The notes: generated from the sequence alone by a model not told the origin. 64,000 nucleotides of DNA from Hygrophila difformis (GCA_030278955.1 JAOANR010000008.1:41027301-41091300), one strand, 5' to 3'. Counted from the first letter of the stretch, positions 51,156 to 62,946 are shown. Made by a program: numbers and translations.

Positions 51156-53645
51156 TGTAATACCCGTAAATTTTAGAATATAAAAATAGGAATTAATCCA
51201 ATAGGAGAGAAGGTTTTGTTTCCGAGAACCCGTAGACGCGGAAATGCACGGAAGTCAAGGACGACGAATTAGAACCCGACAGACCAAAACCGACGGTCTT
51301 AGGATTTCAAGCACGTAATCGAATTGAGACGGAATAAATTTATGATGAGAAGCATAATCCGGAAATGACCCGGAAAAATCGAGCGCGAAAACGGGGAAGG
51401 ATAGAAGTCCGAAAGAGAGGAGAAAAGACCCGACGGATCGGATCGCACGGACCCGCCCGGACCGCAGTCCAGGCGAGTCTCGCGCGCTGGCCGGGCGGGG
51501 TTTGGCTAAAAGGCGCGCCAACCCCGCGTGGCCCTACAGGTTTTGGCAACTCGCGCGTTTTCGGCGATTTCTTACCATAATTCGACCTCCCGACTTTGGA
51601 AAGCGAATTTTGGACGGGGGAAGGGAATAAGGGCGACCTAGGGCTGCCTCCCTTGCCCATTCTTCAGTCACCAAGTCCCCAAGTCACTCTCAAACCCTCC
51701 CAAGCCAAAAAGCTCTCCCGACGAACTTCCGACGGACTTCCGACGACTTTCCGACCACCACCGACGACCGTAGGAACGAGTAGATCAAGGATCACAGTCC
51801 TTAGATCATTGGTAAGTAGTCTCTTAAGTCCTCAGTCCCGTTTTTCCTCTCGAATCCCCAATCTAACTCTTGATTCGTTGAATTCAAATACGTTCGTGGC
51901 CAAAGTCGGGAACTTTGCACTTCGTAGATCCGTTCGTAGGATTTTGGACGAGCCGAGCGACCCTAGGACGACTCAAGAACTTCACTACTGTAAGTTGAGC
52001 CTTCCATATCAATACGGATGATTTCGGGGCGTCCGGTATAGGCGTAATGTAACGAAACGTAAAAATCGAACTTAAAAACCCCATCTTGCGCAGTTTCTGT
52101 AATCGGCCTAAAACCCATATTTCGAGGATTCAATCCGAAAAACTCAAAACTAGACTTTTAATCCTAACACATAAATCTAGGTTGTGTAAAAATTTCAGCC
52201 ATTTTCGTTAACGTTTGCTATTTTAAATCGCATCGAAAAGAGACTGCTTTGACAAAACGTGTGGAAATCTGTCTATGAATATGTTCGAACTTAGTGAATT
52301 TATTACTATAGTTTCTAGTCCGATTTGATCTTTACAATCTAAATGAAAGTTGTAAATAATCATGTCTAGTATGTGCATATTAAATTTCAGAATTTTTGGA
52401 GTCCATTTGATATGTTAAAAAGTCGAGATTTTGAACTGTGTCAAACCTGAGTTCGGACAGTTTTCTGATTGCATGATAAAACCGATTTTTGACATGTTTC
52501 CTCAACTTATTTCGAAAAAGTTAAAACACGAAAGTTGTTCGTTAGGGTGTTTTGCATAAAGTGTGAAGATTTCAGAATTTTCGGGCTTGAAACGGATTTT
52601 TAAATGAGAAAGGCGCAAACTGTGACGCCAAGATACTTTTAAATCGAAGAGTTTTGAAATTTCGAAACAAACGGTCAAAGATTCGAAACACGATACATCT
52701 ACACTTTTGAAAAACCCCGATACATTAAATCTAAACGATACATGAGATACTTGGTGGAGGGTGAGTGCTCTGCAGGGTGGCCCTCTAGCCTTTTTCTCTT
52801 CGGGCCTATAATGGACGAGAGAATTTGATGAAATATTACGCCAGTTGGCGGGAGATACATGGCCTACTCTCTCGGGTTGTCCGTATGGATTTCTCGAGGC
52901 TCCAGAGTGTTACTGGGTATGGCAGATACGGCTGCGGCCGCCGGATCACCGGCTATACAAGATACTTACGACACGGCTGCGGCCGCCGGATCACCGGCTA
53001 TACAAAACACTGAGAAATGGTTACGTAACGGGGGAATAAAAGATTTAATATTTTTAAGTGTTTATTTATTTTTGCATGTCTTTAAATTATGCATTTAAAT
53101 TATGTCTTTAAATTTCATGGCATGACTAAATTATTATTGTGGATTAGATGCATGTTTAAGTACACAATTAAAATTATTATTTCCTTTAAATTTGGTAAAT
53201 GCATGTTATGAGTGAAATTTTAAATTATCTAATTAAATCCCTTTATTGCTATGTTAGGATCGACTTACTCAGTATTTTATATACTGATAAAATTGTTGTT
53301 TTCTCTTTTCTTTCAGAGTACGGAGATAATGCATAGCATGTGCATTGGGGGATGGATTTACTAAACATTGTTTACTTGTTTTTTTTTCAATACTTGCATA
53401 ACGGGCATGTAAATCCCGAGTTTTGGCCATGTCGGCCCATTTTACATTTTTCCGCTGCGATACATTATTACTACTATGTGTGTGGATGATACTTAATATT
53501 TTTACATAGATTCCGGACTTGTTTTGAAATCTTTCTGCAATACCTATAGCCTTGCATCTCTTTGGCAAGCTCGGAGAATCCGTGTCTTGCTAGAGAGATG
53601 TGGCGGTGACATCCCGGCCTGGGTTATCAAATCCGGGGTGTTACA
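51156..53645 (+). repeat. E3 3' LTR
   Basis: 2490 bp, collinear with 42020-44506. Differences include substitutions near 52145, 52304, 52353, 52593, 52684, 52780 and 52903, and short indels near 53289 and 53388. Confidence 0.95.
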
Positions 53646-53650
53646 CTTCT

Positions 53651-53808
53651 ATCGTGTAACTCTCTAATGAACGATCCCGACAATAAAAATAAATATTGCA
53701 GCTTGATACCGTGTGCTTTCGGTAGGAAAAATTAGGCAAGCTCTTTAACAATCATATAGGATTATAGTATAAAGGCTGTCGGGGGGCATTGCAGCGGGTT
53801 TTACCTCA
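53651..53808 (+). repeat. E4 5' LTR, piece right of E3 (end approximate)
   Basis: The old LTR resumes after the CTTCT duplication. The exact end is not clear; TTTTACCTCA at about 53808, eight bases before the primer site, is the best candidate. Confidence 0.5.
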
Positions 53809-53816
53809 AAGCTTCA

Positions 53817-53833
53817 TGGCGCCGTTTCCGGGG
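53817..53833 (+). promoter_or_regulatory. E4 primer-binding site, tRNA-Asp type
   Basis: TGGCGCCGTTTCCGGGG has one mismatch to the E1 site (T for G at 53827). It fixes the plus orientation of E4. Confidence 0.85.
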
Positions 53834-53955
53834 AGGTGTAGAGTTATGAATTTTAGAACTGTAGATACTCTTTGGTTTAATTGTAATTATTTACTTTATA
53901 CCATAACAGATTCATTAATTCTTTCATTTTGTTCACAGAGAAGTCTCAACAGTTT

Positions 53956-55875
53956 ATGAGCGAAAGAATAACTCGATCTTCAAGGCAACCTTTGCTTCCT
54001 TTTAATTATGAACTTGAAAGAACATCAAGGCTGATCAGAGCAAGCGCTAGAAGGAGACAAAGAGATCTTGTAGAAGGGAATCTTTCAACAATAACTAGGA
54101 TGGCTAACAATGGATAAAATGACGGACCTGGAAACTTACCAAATGGGCAACCAGACAATCAGCAAAATGTACCACTTCGAGGACATTTTCAAGCACCACA
54201 GAGGGCTGCTGCACCACAATTCATTCATCAGCACTACTTTCCACCAAATTTTGCTAATCTTGCTTCAAATCCTCAAGAAGAACAATATCAACCATGGCAA
54301 CCAAACGTTGATCAGTATTTGGCTGGAACAGATGAAGAGGTTGATATACCACCTGGTATATTAAACTTGGCATCTTCCAAAGCTTTTTATGGGCTGAGTG
54401 CTGAAGATCCACACTTACATCTCAAAAAGTTTGTTGAACTGAGTAAGACAGTGAAGAAGGGAAGAGCCTCAAGGGAAACCATTCAACTAGCAATGTTCCC
54501 ATTCTCTCTGGATGGTTCTGCGAAAGAATGGTATGATTCATTGAATGCTCAACAGAAGACTACTTGGCCAGAACTAGTCAGAAACTTCTTGCTCAAATAT
54601 TTTCCAGAAAGTAAAGTAGATGAATGGGTAGATAAGATTTCTAGCTTCAAGATGAGAAAAGGAGAATCTTTGAAGGATGCTCGAGACAGATTCTTTGATA
54701 TGCTTAAGAGATGCCCGCAGCATGGTATCACAGAAAGAAGAATTTTAAAGATTTTTTTCACTGGACTCACTCACACTTGGCAGATGATGATTAATGCCAC
54801 TGGAGGGGAACAATTACTTCAGATGCCACTTGATAGAGCGTGGTCAACAATAGACACCATGACAACTAGCAGAGCAATCCTCCAAGATGATGACCCACCA
54901 TCTCCTACAAGAAAGAGTCTTGTCATCCACACACACAAAAATGAAGAGAAATTTGCAGCACTTACTAAACAGATTGCTGAGTTACAGCTAGCTCAACAAA
55001 CAAGCCAACAAGTTCAGCATCAACAACAACAACCAGTAATGATCCTTCAACCTGCTTCAATGGAACCAATGTATCAGTGCGGAATATGTTCTGGGCCACA
55101 TCACAATGATCAGTGTCCAAAACTCCAGGAAGCACCAAAACAAGATGAGAGCTGTAACTACACTGGATTCCAGAACAAGCATCCGAATCTGAGCTATGGT
55201 AATACTCAAAACGCACAGAATGCACATCTCCTGAATCCACCTCAACATAATCAGCAGCAGTTTCGTCCTCAACAACCATTTTATCCACAACAGCAAATGT
55301 ACCCTCAGAGACCTCCTCAACAGATTAATCAACAGAATAGACCATATGGACAGTTTGCACCAGTGCCTGCAAATTTTCCACAGCAACCTTATCCTGTTGT
55401 TCAGGATAATGCTTATTCTTTAAAGGTGGAGAATGCTCTGAAGGAGTTTATTGTTAAGCAGACAGAGACAAATAACCAACTCCAGGCTTCAATTAAGAAT
55501 GTTGAAAATCCAGTAACAGAGATGACCAAGTTACTACAGCAAAGAGAAAAAGGAAAATTACCAAGTTCCTCTGAAACAAATCCACAATGTAAGGCAGTTA
55601 CATTGAGGGGAGGAAAAGAAGTTGTTGATCCTGAATTTGAAAAGAAACGAGATAGGTTGCTGCAGCAGAAAAAGTTCAAGGATGTTCAGACAATGGAAGA
55701 GATGATCAGCTTGAACAAAGACAAATACTTGAGGATAAGGGTTTGGAAAGGAATGTCTCAGGACACTCCTTTCCAAAGGAAAAAGAGGGAGGTAATGATA
55801 ATCCTAACTATACAGGTAACAAAAAGGATTCACTGGATGAACACATGCCCAGGATACCATATCCTGGGAGACTAA
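53956..55875 (+). pseudogene. E4 gag region, with one in-frame stop
   Basis: The frame runs from MSERITRSS at 53956 to 55875, interrupted by a TAA at 54115-54117. The start resembles E1's Gag start in its Arg-rich segment (ASARRRQRD). The gag core (MFPFSLDGSAKEWYDSL) is at about 54490-54540. A zinc knuckle CGICSGPHHNDQC is at about 55079-55117, followed by a Gln/Pro-rich stretch. The protein is Athila-type and clearly related to, but distinct from, E1. It passes out of frame into the protease region at about 55740. Confidence 0.85.
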
Positions 55876-57953
55876 AAAATGATCTTCAAGAAATTAAATT
55901 TAAGAAATTTCTTGAAAAGATTAAGGCCATTGAAATATCAATCCCTTTGGTTGAATTAATTGCTGAAATGCCCACTTACGCTAAGTTTCTGAAAGAATTG
56001 ATTTCAGGGAAACGAAGTGCGGGAGAGCAGCAAATGGTGGTCTTAAATCAGAATTGTAGCTTGGTTCTTCAACAAAGGATTCCTCCAAAGCTTGAAGATC
56101 CAGGGAGTTTTACTTTACCCCTGATTATCAACTGTAAAGAAGCTGGGCGAGGGCTCTGTGACTTAGGAAGCAGCATCAATGTAATGCCACTTGCTATGGC
56201 TAGACGTTTGGACTTGGGGAAGATGAGGCCAGTTAATATGACTCTCTTCTTTGCTGACCAATCAAGCACCAGACCAGAAGGGATCATTGAAGATGTTTTA
56301 GTAAAGACGGGAGGCCTTTGTTTTCCAGCTGACTTTGTTATTCTTGATATCGATGAAAATGTCAGGATTCCTTTCATACTAGGAAGGCCTTTCCTGGTGA
56401 CTGCAGGAGCCATGATTGATGCAAAGAATGGCATAGTAAAACTTCATGTTGATGATCAGGAAGTTACTTTCGACATGATGAAGATGTCAACATATCCTTT
56501 TAATGCTTTTGAAACCAATGTAGCGGGAAAGGGATTAGACTCTAGTACTATGGAGGGGGGAAATCTTTTTGATTACTATAATCTCTTTACCACTGATGTA
56601 ATTGAGAACAATCTCACCCCACTCACAAATGCTGAAGATGCTACTTTTGCTTACTTGTGCGCGGTTAGATTCGCTGATCCTGAGACTGGTGAAATCAAGG
56701 ACGGATCAGAAAGTGAGGATATGTCATCTTCAGAACAATCTGAGGATGACATTGATAAAACAGATCTTTCTAAAGAAGGATCTGATTTAAAGATGGAAGT
56801 GCAAACTCGAAGCAAATTAATTCCATCAATAGAAAACCCACCTGAGCTTGAACTTAAAGTATTACCGGAACATCTTAAGTATGCCTTTTTGGCAGACAAA
56901 AAGAAGCTTCCGGTAATAATTTCATCCAAATTAAGTGAAGAACAAGAACAAGCTCTAGTAGGTACTCTTAAAAATCATATTCAGGCAATTGCCTGGACTA
57001 TAGCAGATATCAAAGGCATCAGTCCACACATTTGTATGCATAGGATCCTGATGGAGGATGAATATAAACCATCCAGACAACCACAGAGGAGGCTAAATTT
57101 ACCAATGCAGGAAGTTGTCAAGAAGGAGGTAATCAAGCTACTTGATGCAGGTATAATCTATCCTATTTCTAATAGTAAATGGGTAAGTCCAACACAAGTT
57201 GTACCCAAAAAGGGTGGGATTTGCATTGTGACTAATGAACATGGTGATGAAGTAGCAACAAGACCAGTAACTGGTTGGAGAGTTTGCATTGATTATAGAA
57301 AATTAAATACTGCCACAAGAAAAGTTCATTTTCCTTTACCTTTTATTGATCAAATGTTAGAAAGACTGTCAGGTAAACCATTTTACAGCTTCTTAGATGG
57401 TTATTCTGGTTATAATCAAATAGTTATTGCTAGTGAAGATCATGAAAAGACAACTTTTACTTGCCCATATGGAACATTTGCTTATAGAAGAATGCCTTTT
57501 GTATTATGTAATGCTCCTGCTACTTTTCAAAGATGCATGATGAGTATTTTCTCTGATTTTATTGAAAAATGCATTGAAGTGTTTATGGATGATTTTACTG
57601 TTCATGGAACTGACTTTGAAGATTCCTTAAAAAATTTGTCAAAGATTTTGCAGAGATGTGAGGACACTAACTTAGTTCTTAACTGGGAAAAGTGTCATTT
57701 CATGGTTCAGGAAGGAATTGTCCTAGGACACAAAGTATCTAGAGCAGGAATAGAAGTAGACAAAGCTAAGGTTTCTGTGATAGCAAATCTACCGCCACCC
57801 AAAACGATTAAGGCAGTAAGGAGTTTTCTTGGTCATGCTGGTTTTTATAGAAGGTTTATTAAGGACTTTTCTAAAATAGCAAGACCTTTATGTAATCTTC
57901 TTCATAAGGATGTGACATTTAGCTTTGATGAAGATTGCTTGAATGCTTTTTAG
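55743..57953 (+). pseudogene. E4 protease and reverse transcriptase region
   Basis: It is shifted in frame relative to gag (break near 55740) and ends in a TAG at 57951-57953 inside the connection to RNase [12 protein letters not shown] (near 56160) is the protease site. The reverse transcriptase holds [26 protein letters not shown] and FMDDFTVHG (near 57585). The active-site residues are present; only the breaks make it non-functional as one protein. Confidence 0.88.
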
Positions 57954-58560
57954 ACCTTGAAGGAGAAACTAGTCACTGCACCTATAGTTCAGTCTCCTGA
58001 TTGGAATCTACCTTTTGAACTTATGTGTGATGGAAGTGAGAATGCAGTAGGAGCAGTTTTGGGGCAACATAAAGAAGACAAACATCATGTTATCTATTAT
58101 GCTAGCCATACTCTTAATGATGCTCAGATAAACTACACTACTACAGAAAAGGAAATGTATGCTGTAGTTTTTGCTTTTGACAAGTTCAGACAGTATCTTA
58201 TTGGAGCTCAAACTGTAGTTTATACAGATCATACTGCATTAAGATATCTCTTCTCAAAGCAAGAAGCCAAACCTAGGCTGATAAGATGGGTTTTACTTTT
58301 ACAAGATTTTGACATTATTATTAAAGACAGAAAAGGAAAAGATAATGGAGTAGCAGATCATCTTTCTAGATTGGAGGAGAAAACAGAAAAGGAGGAAGTT
58401 GTAAATGATAAATTTCCAGATGAACAGTTGTATGCTTTGCAGTTGCATCAATTTGATTGTCCTTGGTTTTCAGATTTTGCTAATTATCTAACTTGCAAGA
58501 TTGTCCCAAAGTTTAAAGACTCTCATCAGAAGTCAAGATTTTTCAGAGAAATTCAGAATA
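57954..58560 (+). pseudogene. E4 RNase H region
   Basis: This continues in the same frame after the TAG. It contains [27 protein letters not shown] and [11 protein letters not shown], the RNase H hallmarks. A frame change near 58555 leads into the integrase zinc region. Confidence 0.85.
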
Positions 58561-59737
58561 CTATTGGGATGATCCCTTTTTATTTAAGTTTTGTTCTGAT
58601 CAGGTTATTAGGCGCTGTGTTCATGAAAAGGAAGGTTTTCAAATTGTTAGAAAGTGTCATGAGAATCCTCTAGGAGGCCATCATGGTCCTGCTAGAACTG
58701 CTAGAAAAGTTCTAGACTGTGGCTTTTACTGGCCGACTATCTTTTTGGATTCCCAGAAACTTATAAAGATGTGTGACAGATGCCAAAGATTGGGAAACAT
58801 TTCAATGAGAGAAGAAATGCCTCAAAAAGTAATTTTAGAAGTAGAGATATTTGATGTGTGGGGAATTGATTTTATGGGACCTTTTCCCCCATCATTTGGT
58901 AATCACTACATTCTAGTGGCTGTTGATTATGTCTCAAAATGGGTAGAAGCAGTAGCCTTACCCAATAATGAAGCTAAACAAGTTACTAAATTTCTGCAAA
59001 AGAATATTTTTACCAGGTTTGGAGCCCCTCGTGCCATTATATCTGATGGAGGATCCCACTTTGTAAATAAACTCTTTGAGAAGCTGCTGAAACAGTATGG
59101 TGTTCATCATAAAGTTGGATCACCATATCATCCTCAGACAAGTGGACAGGTGGAGGTATCTAATAAGGAAATTAAACATATTTTACAAGCTTCTGTGAAT
59201 ATTACAAGAAAAAACTGGTCAAAGAAACTGGATGATGCTTTATGGGCATACAGAACTGCTTTTAAGACTCCTATAGGAATGTCTCCCTACAGACTAGTTT
59301 TTGGAAAAGCTTGCCATCTTCCAGTTGAGCTAGAACATAGAGCATATTGGGCCATTAAGATGCTCAACATGGATCTTCAGTCAGGACAAGACAAGAGGAA
59401 GTTTGATCTGTCTAAGTTGGAAGAGATGAGACTGGAAGCATATGAAAGCAGCAAGATTTATAAAGATCGAACCAAGAAAATTCATGATTCGAAAATTAAA
59501 CATAAGGAATTTTTTGTTGGTCAATTGGTCTTGCTTTATAATTCTCGTTTGAAATTATTTCCAGGGAAGCTCAGATCGAGGTGGACAGGACCATTCCCCG
59601 TTGTAGCTGTTCATGACAATGGAGCAGTCACAATCATGCTCAGTGAAGGAGAAAAGACTGTAAATGGACACAGGCTTAAAGAATATATTGGTCAACAAGA
59701 TTTAAATATCCAAACTGAATATCTGGATAACCCTTAG
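58556..59737 (+). pseudogene. E4 integrase region
   Basis: After the frame change the HHCC zinc region ([11 protein letters not shown] ... CDRCQRLGN) is readable across about 58650-58790. The core carries WGIDFMGPF (~58860), IISDGGSH with its Asp at 59045, and GQVEVSNKE with its Glu at 59153, which are 36 codons apart as in DDX35E. The C-terminal part ([14 protein letters not shown]) matches E1. It ends YLDNP. No chromodomain is present. The integrase itself is complete, but it cannot be made as part of an unbroken polyprotein. Confidence 0.88.
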
Positions 59738-59976
59738 TTTTTCAAAAAAAAAAAAAATAAATAAATAAATAGGGGGGTGGATACTACCCAGGTTAACTGA
59801 GTAGTATTTCCCTTTTTCTTTTGATATATGTTTTATCTCTAATTCTTATATTCTATATTTTCAGGAATTCGAGAAATGAAGCTGTGATGGAATGAGGAAG
59901 GATGAGATAGAGATCTTCAACCAGGTTTTTGAGTATTAAGTGTTTGGAAATAAAGTATGAATAAATTCTGAGGCCA
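59738..59976. other. E4 region after integrase: A-run, purine tract and hairpin
   Basis: A run of 14 A and ATAA repeats (59743-59770) is followed by AGGGGGGTGG (59771-59780), a polypurine-like tract. A hairpin follows with arms ATACTAC / GTAGTAT (59781-59787 and 59801-59807). No LTR start matching 38854 follows, so the tract looks internal, like the internal tract of E1. Confidence 0.65.
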
Positions 59977-60246
59977 CGCTTTTGCTAACTTTGACAAAGC
60001 GTGATTTAAAATGAACTATACTCACTCACGCTTTTTAAAAGTTATAAAGCGAGGTGATAAGTTCAAATTCTCATTTTTATGAAATTTGATATGTTCTTAA
60101 ATGATAAGAATTTGATGTCTACGCTTTGTCGAAGTACAAAGCGTGACCATTTTCTCTGAAAATTGTACAAGAATCTTTCCTCGCTTTGTAGCTTACAAAG
60201 CGAGAGACGGTTTCTATAACCACGCGATGACAATTGACAAAGCGAG
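59977..60246. repeat. CGCTTTG hairpin array after E4 integrase, five units
   Basis: Units are CACGCTTTTG...CAAAGCGTG (59977-60004), CTCACGCTTT...AAAGCGAG (60025-60055), ACGCTTTGT...ACAAAGCGT (60120-60145), CTCGCTTTGT...ACAAAGCGAG (60180-60205) and CACGCGATG...CAAAGCGAG (60220-60247). Arms are 7-10 bp and loops 5-15 bases. The motif is the same as in the E4 LTR (39040-39405, 40321-40690). Confidence 0.85.
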
Positions 60247-60475
60247 AGCCTGGGAATATTGAACGGATAGATTTTCAAACTTCTTAAGACCAAAATACCC
60301 CTTTTTCAGACTCTTCTTCTTCCCTTACACTAACCATCACACGTCGTTTCAACCGCTTGTAATTATGGCAGAATTTAGTTTTTCTGCTATAAAATCTAGT
60401 CGAATCTTTCTCTCCTTTCATCTCAAACATTCCCACATTAGAACAATTATCCTACAACCTTTATCAGAAATCAGA
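60247..60475. promoter_or_regulatory. 5' flank of F-box gene 1
   Basis: It includes a pyrimidine-rich run (CTCTTCTTCTTCCC, about 60312-60325) typical of plant 5' leaders. An upstream in-frame ATG at 60365 would add 37 residues without F-box character. Confidence 0.4.
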
Positions 60476-61210
60476 ATGGCCGCAGCAGCTCCCAATGCTA
60501 GAACCTCCATTGTGGATATCCCTGACGAAATTTTAGGAGACATTCTTTCAAGACTGGGAAAGGAAGAGATGAGAGATGTAGCCAGAGCAGCCCCAACTTG
60601 CAAGAAATTCTTTAGAGCAAGTAAGGCGCCTGCAGTATGGAGGAGAGCAAATGTAGTGAGGCGAATCACTGCGGAGAGAACGCATGATTCTCACTACGCT
60701 CAAATAATGGAAAAATGCAGAGAGGCAGGAAACTTCATGCTCAAACTTGAACCTGCACTCGCGGCTTTCTGCAATACAGGGCTCATGGAAGCCGCTTTTG
60801 AAATCCTCAAGCCTGGAATTGAAGATAATCATCACCCTTCAATCTTCATCAAGGCCTTCATTCTTCTGAGTTCAGAGAGCCTTGAAGAAATTGATGAAGG
60901 ACTATATCTGCTTGGATCGATCCTTAAAGAGGAAGAGCACATCCACAAGATTAAGGAGAAGATCAGCAGGGTGTTTATCGACAGTGAAGAAGAGCCTAAT
61001 CCTTTTCAGGGACAAGGGCATCGTTATTACTGTGATTACATATCTCCACATAGCAGGGACTTAGTTAGGGAACCTCCACACTATAATTATGGTGCCACAA
61101 ACATTGATTATTTGTGTTGTGAGGTTACTAATTTGATTAGAGAATTAAGAGAAGATTTCAATGAACATTTAGTTGAATCTGAATCAGAATTAGAAACTGA
61201 TTCAGATTAA
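60476..61210 (+). CDS. F-box protein gene 1, intronless (244 aa)
   Basis: The F-box is residues ~13-55: VDIPDEILGDILSRLGKEEM and CKKFFRASKAPAVWRRAN, the LP-x-E/D-I...VWR pattern that binds SKP1 in SCF ubiquitin ligases. It is followed by a Cys/Gly-Asn motif (CREAGNFMLK) and short helical repeats, as I remember for the Arabidopsis At1g67623/At2g35280-like F-box group with Sel1-like repeats. The C-terminus has PNPFQGQ...YYC, shared with gene 2, and an acidic tail. I start at 60476 because MAAAAPN lies close before the F-box, as in the paralogues; 60365 would add 37 unrelated residues. Unlike genes 2 and 4 it has no intron near the start. It lies 230 bases after the E4 hairpin array, so it may be element cargo or a host gene beside a truncated element. 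The substrate is unknown. Confidence 0.75.
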   Translation: MAAAAPNARTSIVDIPDEILGDILSRLGKEEMRDVARAAPTCKKFFRASKAPAVWRRANVVRRITAERTHDSHYAQIMEKCREAGNFMLKLEPALAAFCNTGLMEAAFEILKPGIEDNHHPSIFIKAFILLSSESLEEIDEGLYLLGSILKEEEHIHKIKEKISRVFIDSEEEPNPFQGQGHRYYCDYISPHSRDLVREPPHYNYGATNIDYLCCEVTNLIRELREDFNEHLVESESELETDSD

Positions 61211-61617
61211 ATGATTATGTATTCTCTTAACTTTTGTTTAATTTTGAGCCCTCTGATGATGATGATATGTATTCTTTACTCCTCGCTTTATTCTTGTGTT
61301 GAAAAATGACTTGATCTTATCTTTTGCACTAGATTCTTATCTGAGTCATTTTAAATAAATTTGTTTTTCAAATAGGCTTATTTTAGGCTTAATCATTACT
61401 CCCTGCAGAGACAAGATTTACTATCTTGACCCCTGCATTTCTTAGATAGAAATAGGTCGGCTATATCCTTGCAGTCATTCCTCTCAGTTGTCATTTCAAA
61501 ACTTTTCATCAGTCTTTCTTCCCTTTTCTTTTCCGAGAAGAAATCGTCACACAACAACACTACCATTCTCAATCATTCTCGTAGCAAGTTCATTCAGAAA
61601 CCCAATCGACGAAGAAA
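61211..61617. other. Spacer between F-box genes 1 and 2
   Basis: AT-rich, with likely 3' UTR of gene 1 (AATAAA near 61356) and pyrimidine-rich 5' leader of gene 2. No other gene is seen. Confidence 0.5.
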
Positions 61618-62732
61618 ATGGCCGAGAACAATCCGTAAGCAATCCAGTTTATCTTATCTTTCACATTGTTGTTCTATTCTGCAATGTTTGTCTCCGAATT
61701 ACGCTATTAGACCTAGGGTTTATGATTCTGAATTCTCGATGAGTTCATTTTGGCTATAGAAATCGAAAAACTAAACATTTAGATTTCTCATAACTGAAAG
61801 ACGTTTCTCTAAACTCATTTAAACAATGTTTAATCTGGAGAGTTTTTCTGAAATCTTTAAGTTGTAACTGACACATAATCCATACGAGACTATTGGAGCT
61901 TGGCAATAGAAATGAAATCCCATTTTCGAATTGATAGTTCCATCATTTTAGACAAAAGTTCTCTTTTGTATTCCTTATTGTATTCTTTTCTGGAAACAAA
62001 AATGCTAGGAATCCACAACTCCTTGGAACTCAGATATCTCATTTACCCACTGAGTTGCTGGGAGATATTATGTCGAGACTTGGAAAAGACAGTGTAAGGG
62101 AACTCTTTAGGGTAGCAGAAGTCTCTCCAATATTCTATCAAGCGAGCAAAACTCATCTTGTGTTCAAGAGAGCAAACCTGGAATCATGTATGAGATGGAG
62201 GGAAGATGTCTATTCTGATAATCAGAAAAGATTCATTCAAGAATGCCAAAATGCAGGGAATTTTATGTTTAATATCGAACCTGCATTGATAGCATTTGTT
62301 GATGAACGGGATGAGAAGAAAGCCTTTAAACTACTTAAGTCAGGACTAGACGATGAACATCAACCCACCATTCTACTCAGAACAATGCTTCTCTTAACAA
62401 AACAAGATGACAAGCTAAATGAAGCAGGTTTAGAGTTGATCAAAACAGCAGCTTCGAATGTCTTAGATGTTGTTTTCATCAAACTCTATCTTTTTCATTG
62501 GTTAATCCATCTTCCAAGAATCCCAAACCCTTTTCAAGGTCAAGAAGAGAGAAGTTATTGCAGGACTCATACATTGCAGGAACGAGCCTTGTTACCACCA
62601 TATGTTAGGATGGACTGTATTCCTTGTCAATTCTTTGACATAGTAAGGCAATTCAGATTGTATTGTGGTGAGATGTTCCCTGATGAATTTCTGTGGACTG
62701 ATTCTGATGAAGAGGAAATTGTTAATCCTTGA
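61618..62732 (+). CDS. F-box protein gene 2, two exons (246 aa)
   Basis: The proposed structure is exon 1 at 61618-61634 (ATG plus 14 bases, MAENNP), intron 61635-62008 (GTAAGC...CTAG, 374 bp) and exon 2 at 62009-62732. Joining keeps frame and places ISHLPTELLGDIMSRLGKDS (F-box) at about residue 14, followed by ASKTHLVFKRAN. The rest follows gene 1: QECQNAGNFMFN, then helical repeats, then PNPFQGQ...SYC and an acidic end (TDSDEEEIVNP). Without the intron the ORF would begin inside the F-box at 62055, which is less likely. The same 17-base first exon and GTAAGC donor recur in gene 4, which supports the model. Function as in gene 1: an SKP1-binding substrate receptor with unknown target. Confidence 0.72.
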
Positions 62733-62946
62733 ATAGTTCAGTATTTTCTAGAATAAGGAAATGCTATGGCTATAATTTTTGTATTTTCAGCAATCTTGGG
62801 ATGTAATTTGGAACAACCTATTAATATGTTCTTATTAAGCTTGTTACTCTACAATTTTTGTACCTTCTTTCCTTTATGCTCCTTTTCTTAATTCAATTAT
62901 ATTATCCTTTCCAACTATTAACTAGTGATGAAACTGGAAGCTCCTC
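62733..62946. other. Spacer between F-box gene 2 and the F-box pseudogene
   Basis: AT-rich 3' flank of gene 2. No gene is seen. Confidence 0.5.

Larger units (their letters stand above)
42020..53645 (+). mobile_element. E3: young, intact Tekay/Del-like chromodomain Ty3/Gypsy element (11,626 bp)
   Basis: The target duplication CTTCT (42015-42019 and 53646-53650) flanks LTRs of 2487 and 2490 bp that begin TGTAATACCCG and end GGGGTGTTACA. By hand I count about seven substitutions and two small indels between them (~0.3%), suggesting roughly 100,000-200,000 years at rates of 0.7-1.3e-8. Inside are a tRNA-iMet primer site, a 174-aa leader ORF, a 1572-aa gag-pol with chromodomain end and two purine tracts. 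It sits in the E4 LTR, so E4 is older. Confidence 0.95.

Noticed and set aside
54965..55386. Antisense frames of 107-109 aa over the E4 gag region
   Set aside because: They are shadows of the Gln-rich Gag segment, whose CAA/CAG codons read as open frames on the other strand.
59771..59780. 3' end of E4 with the 3' LTR starting at about 59781
   Set aside because: The sequence after the purine tract (ATACTACCC) does not match the 5' LTR start (TGATGACAG), and no part of the 5' LTR is repeated in order afterwards. Only the short CGCTTTG motif recurs.
60365..60475. Upstream Met at 60365 as start of F-box gene 1
   Set aside because: It adds 37 residues that resemble translated leader sequence and have no counterpart in genes 2 and 4, which begin MA.NNP shortly before the F-box.
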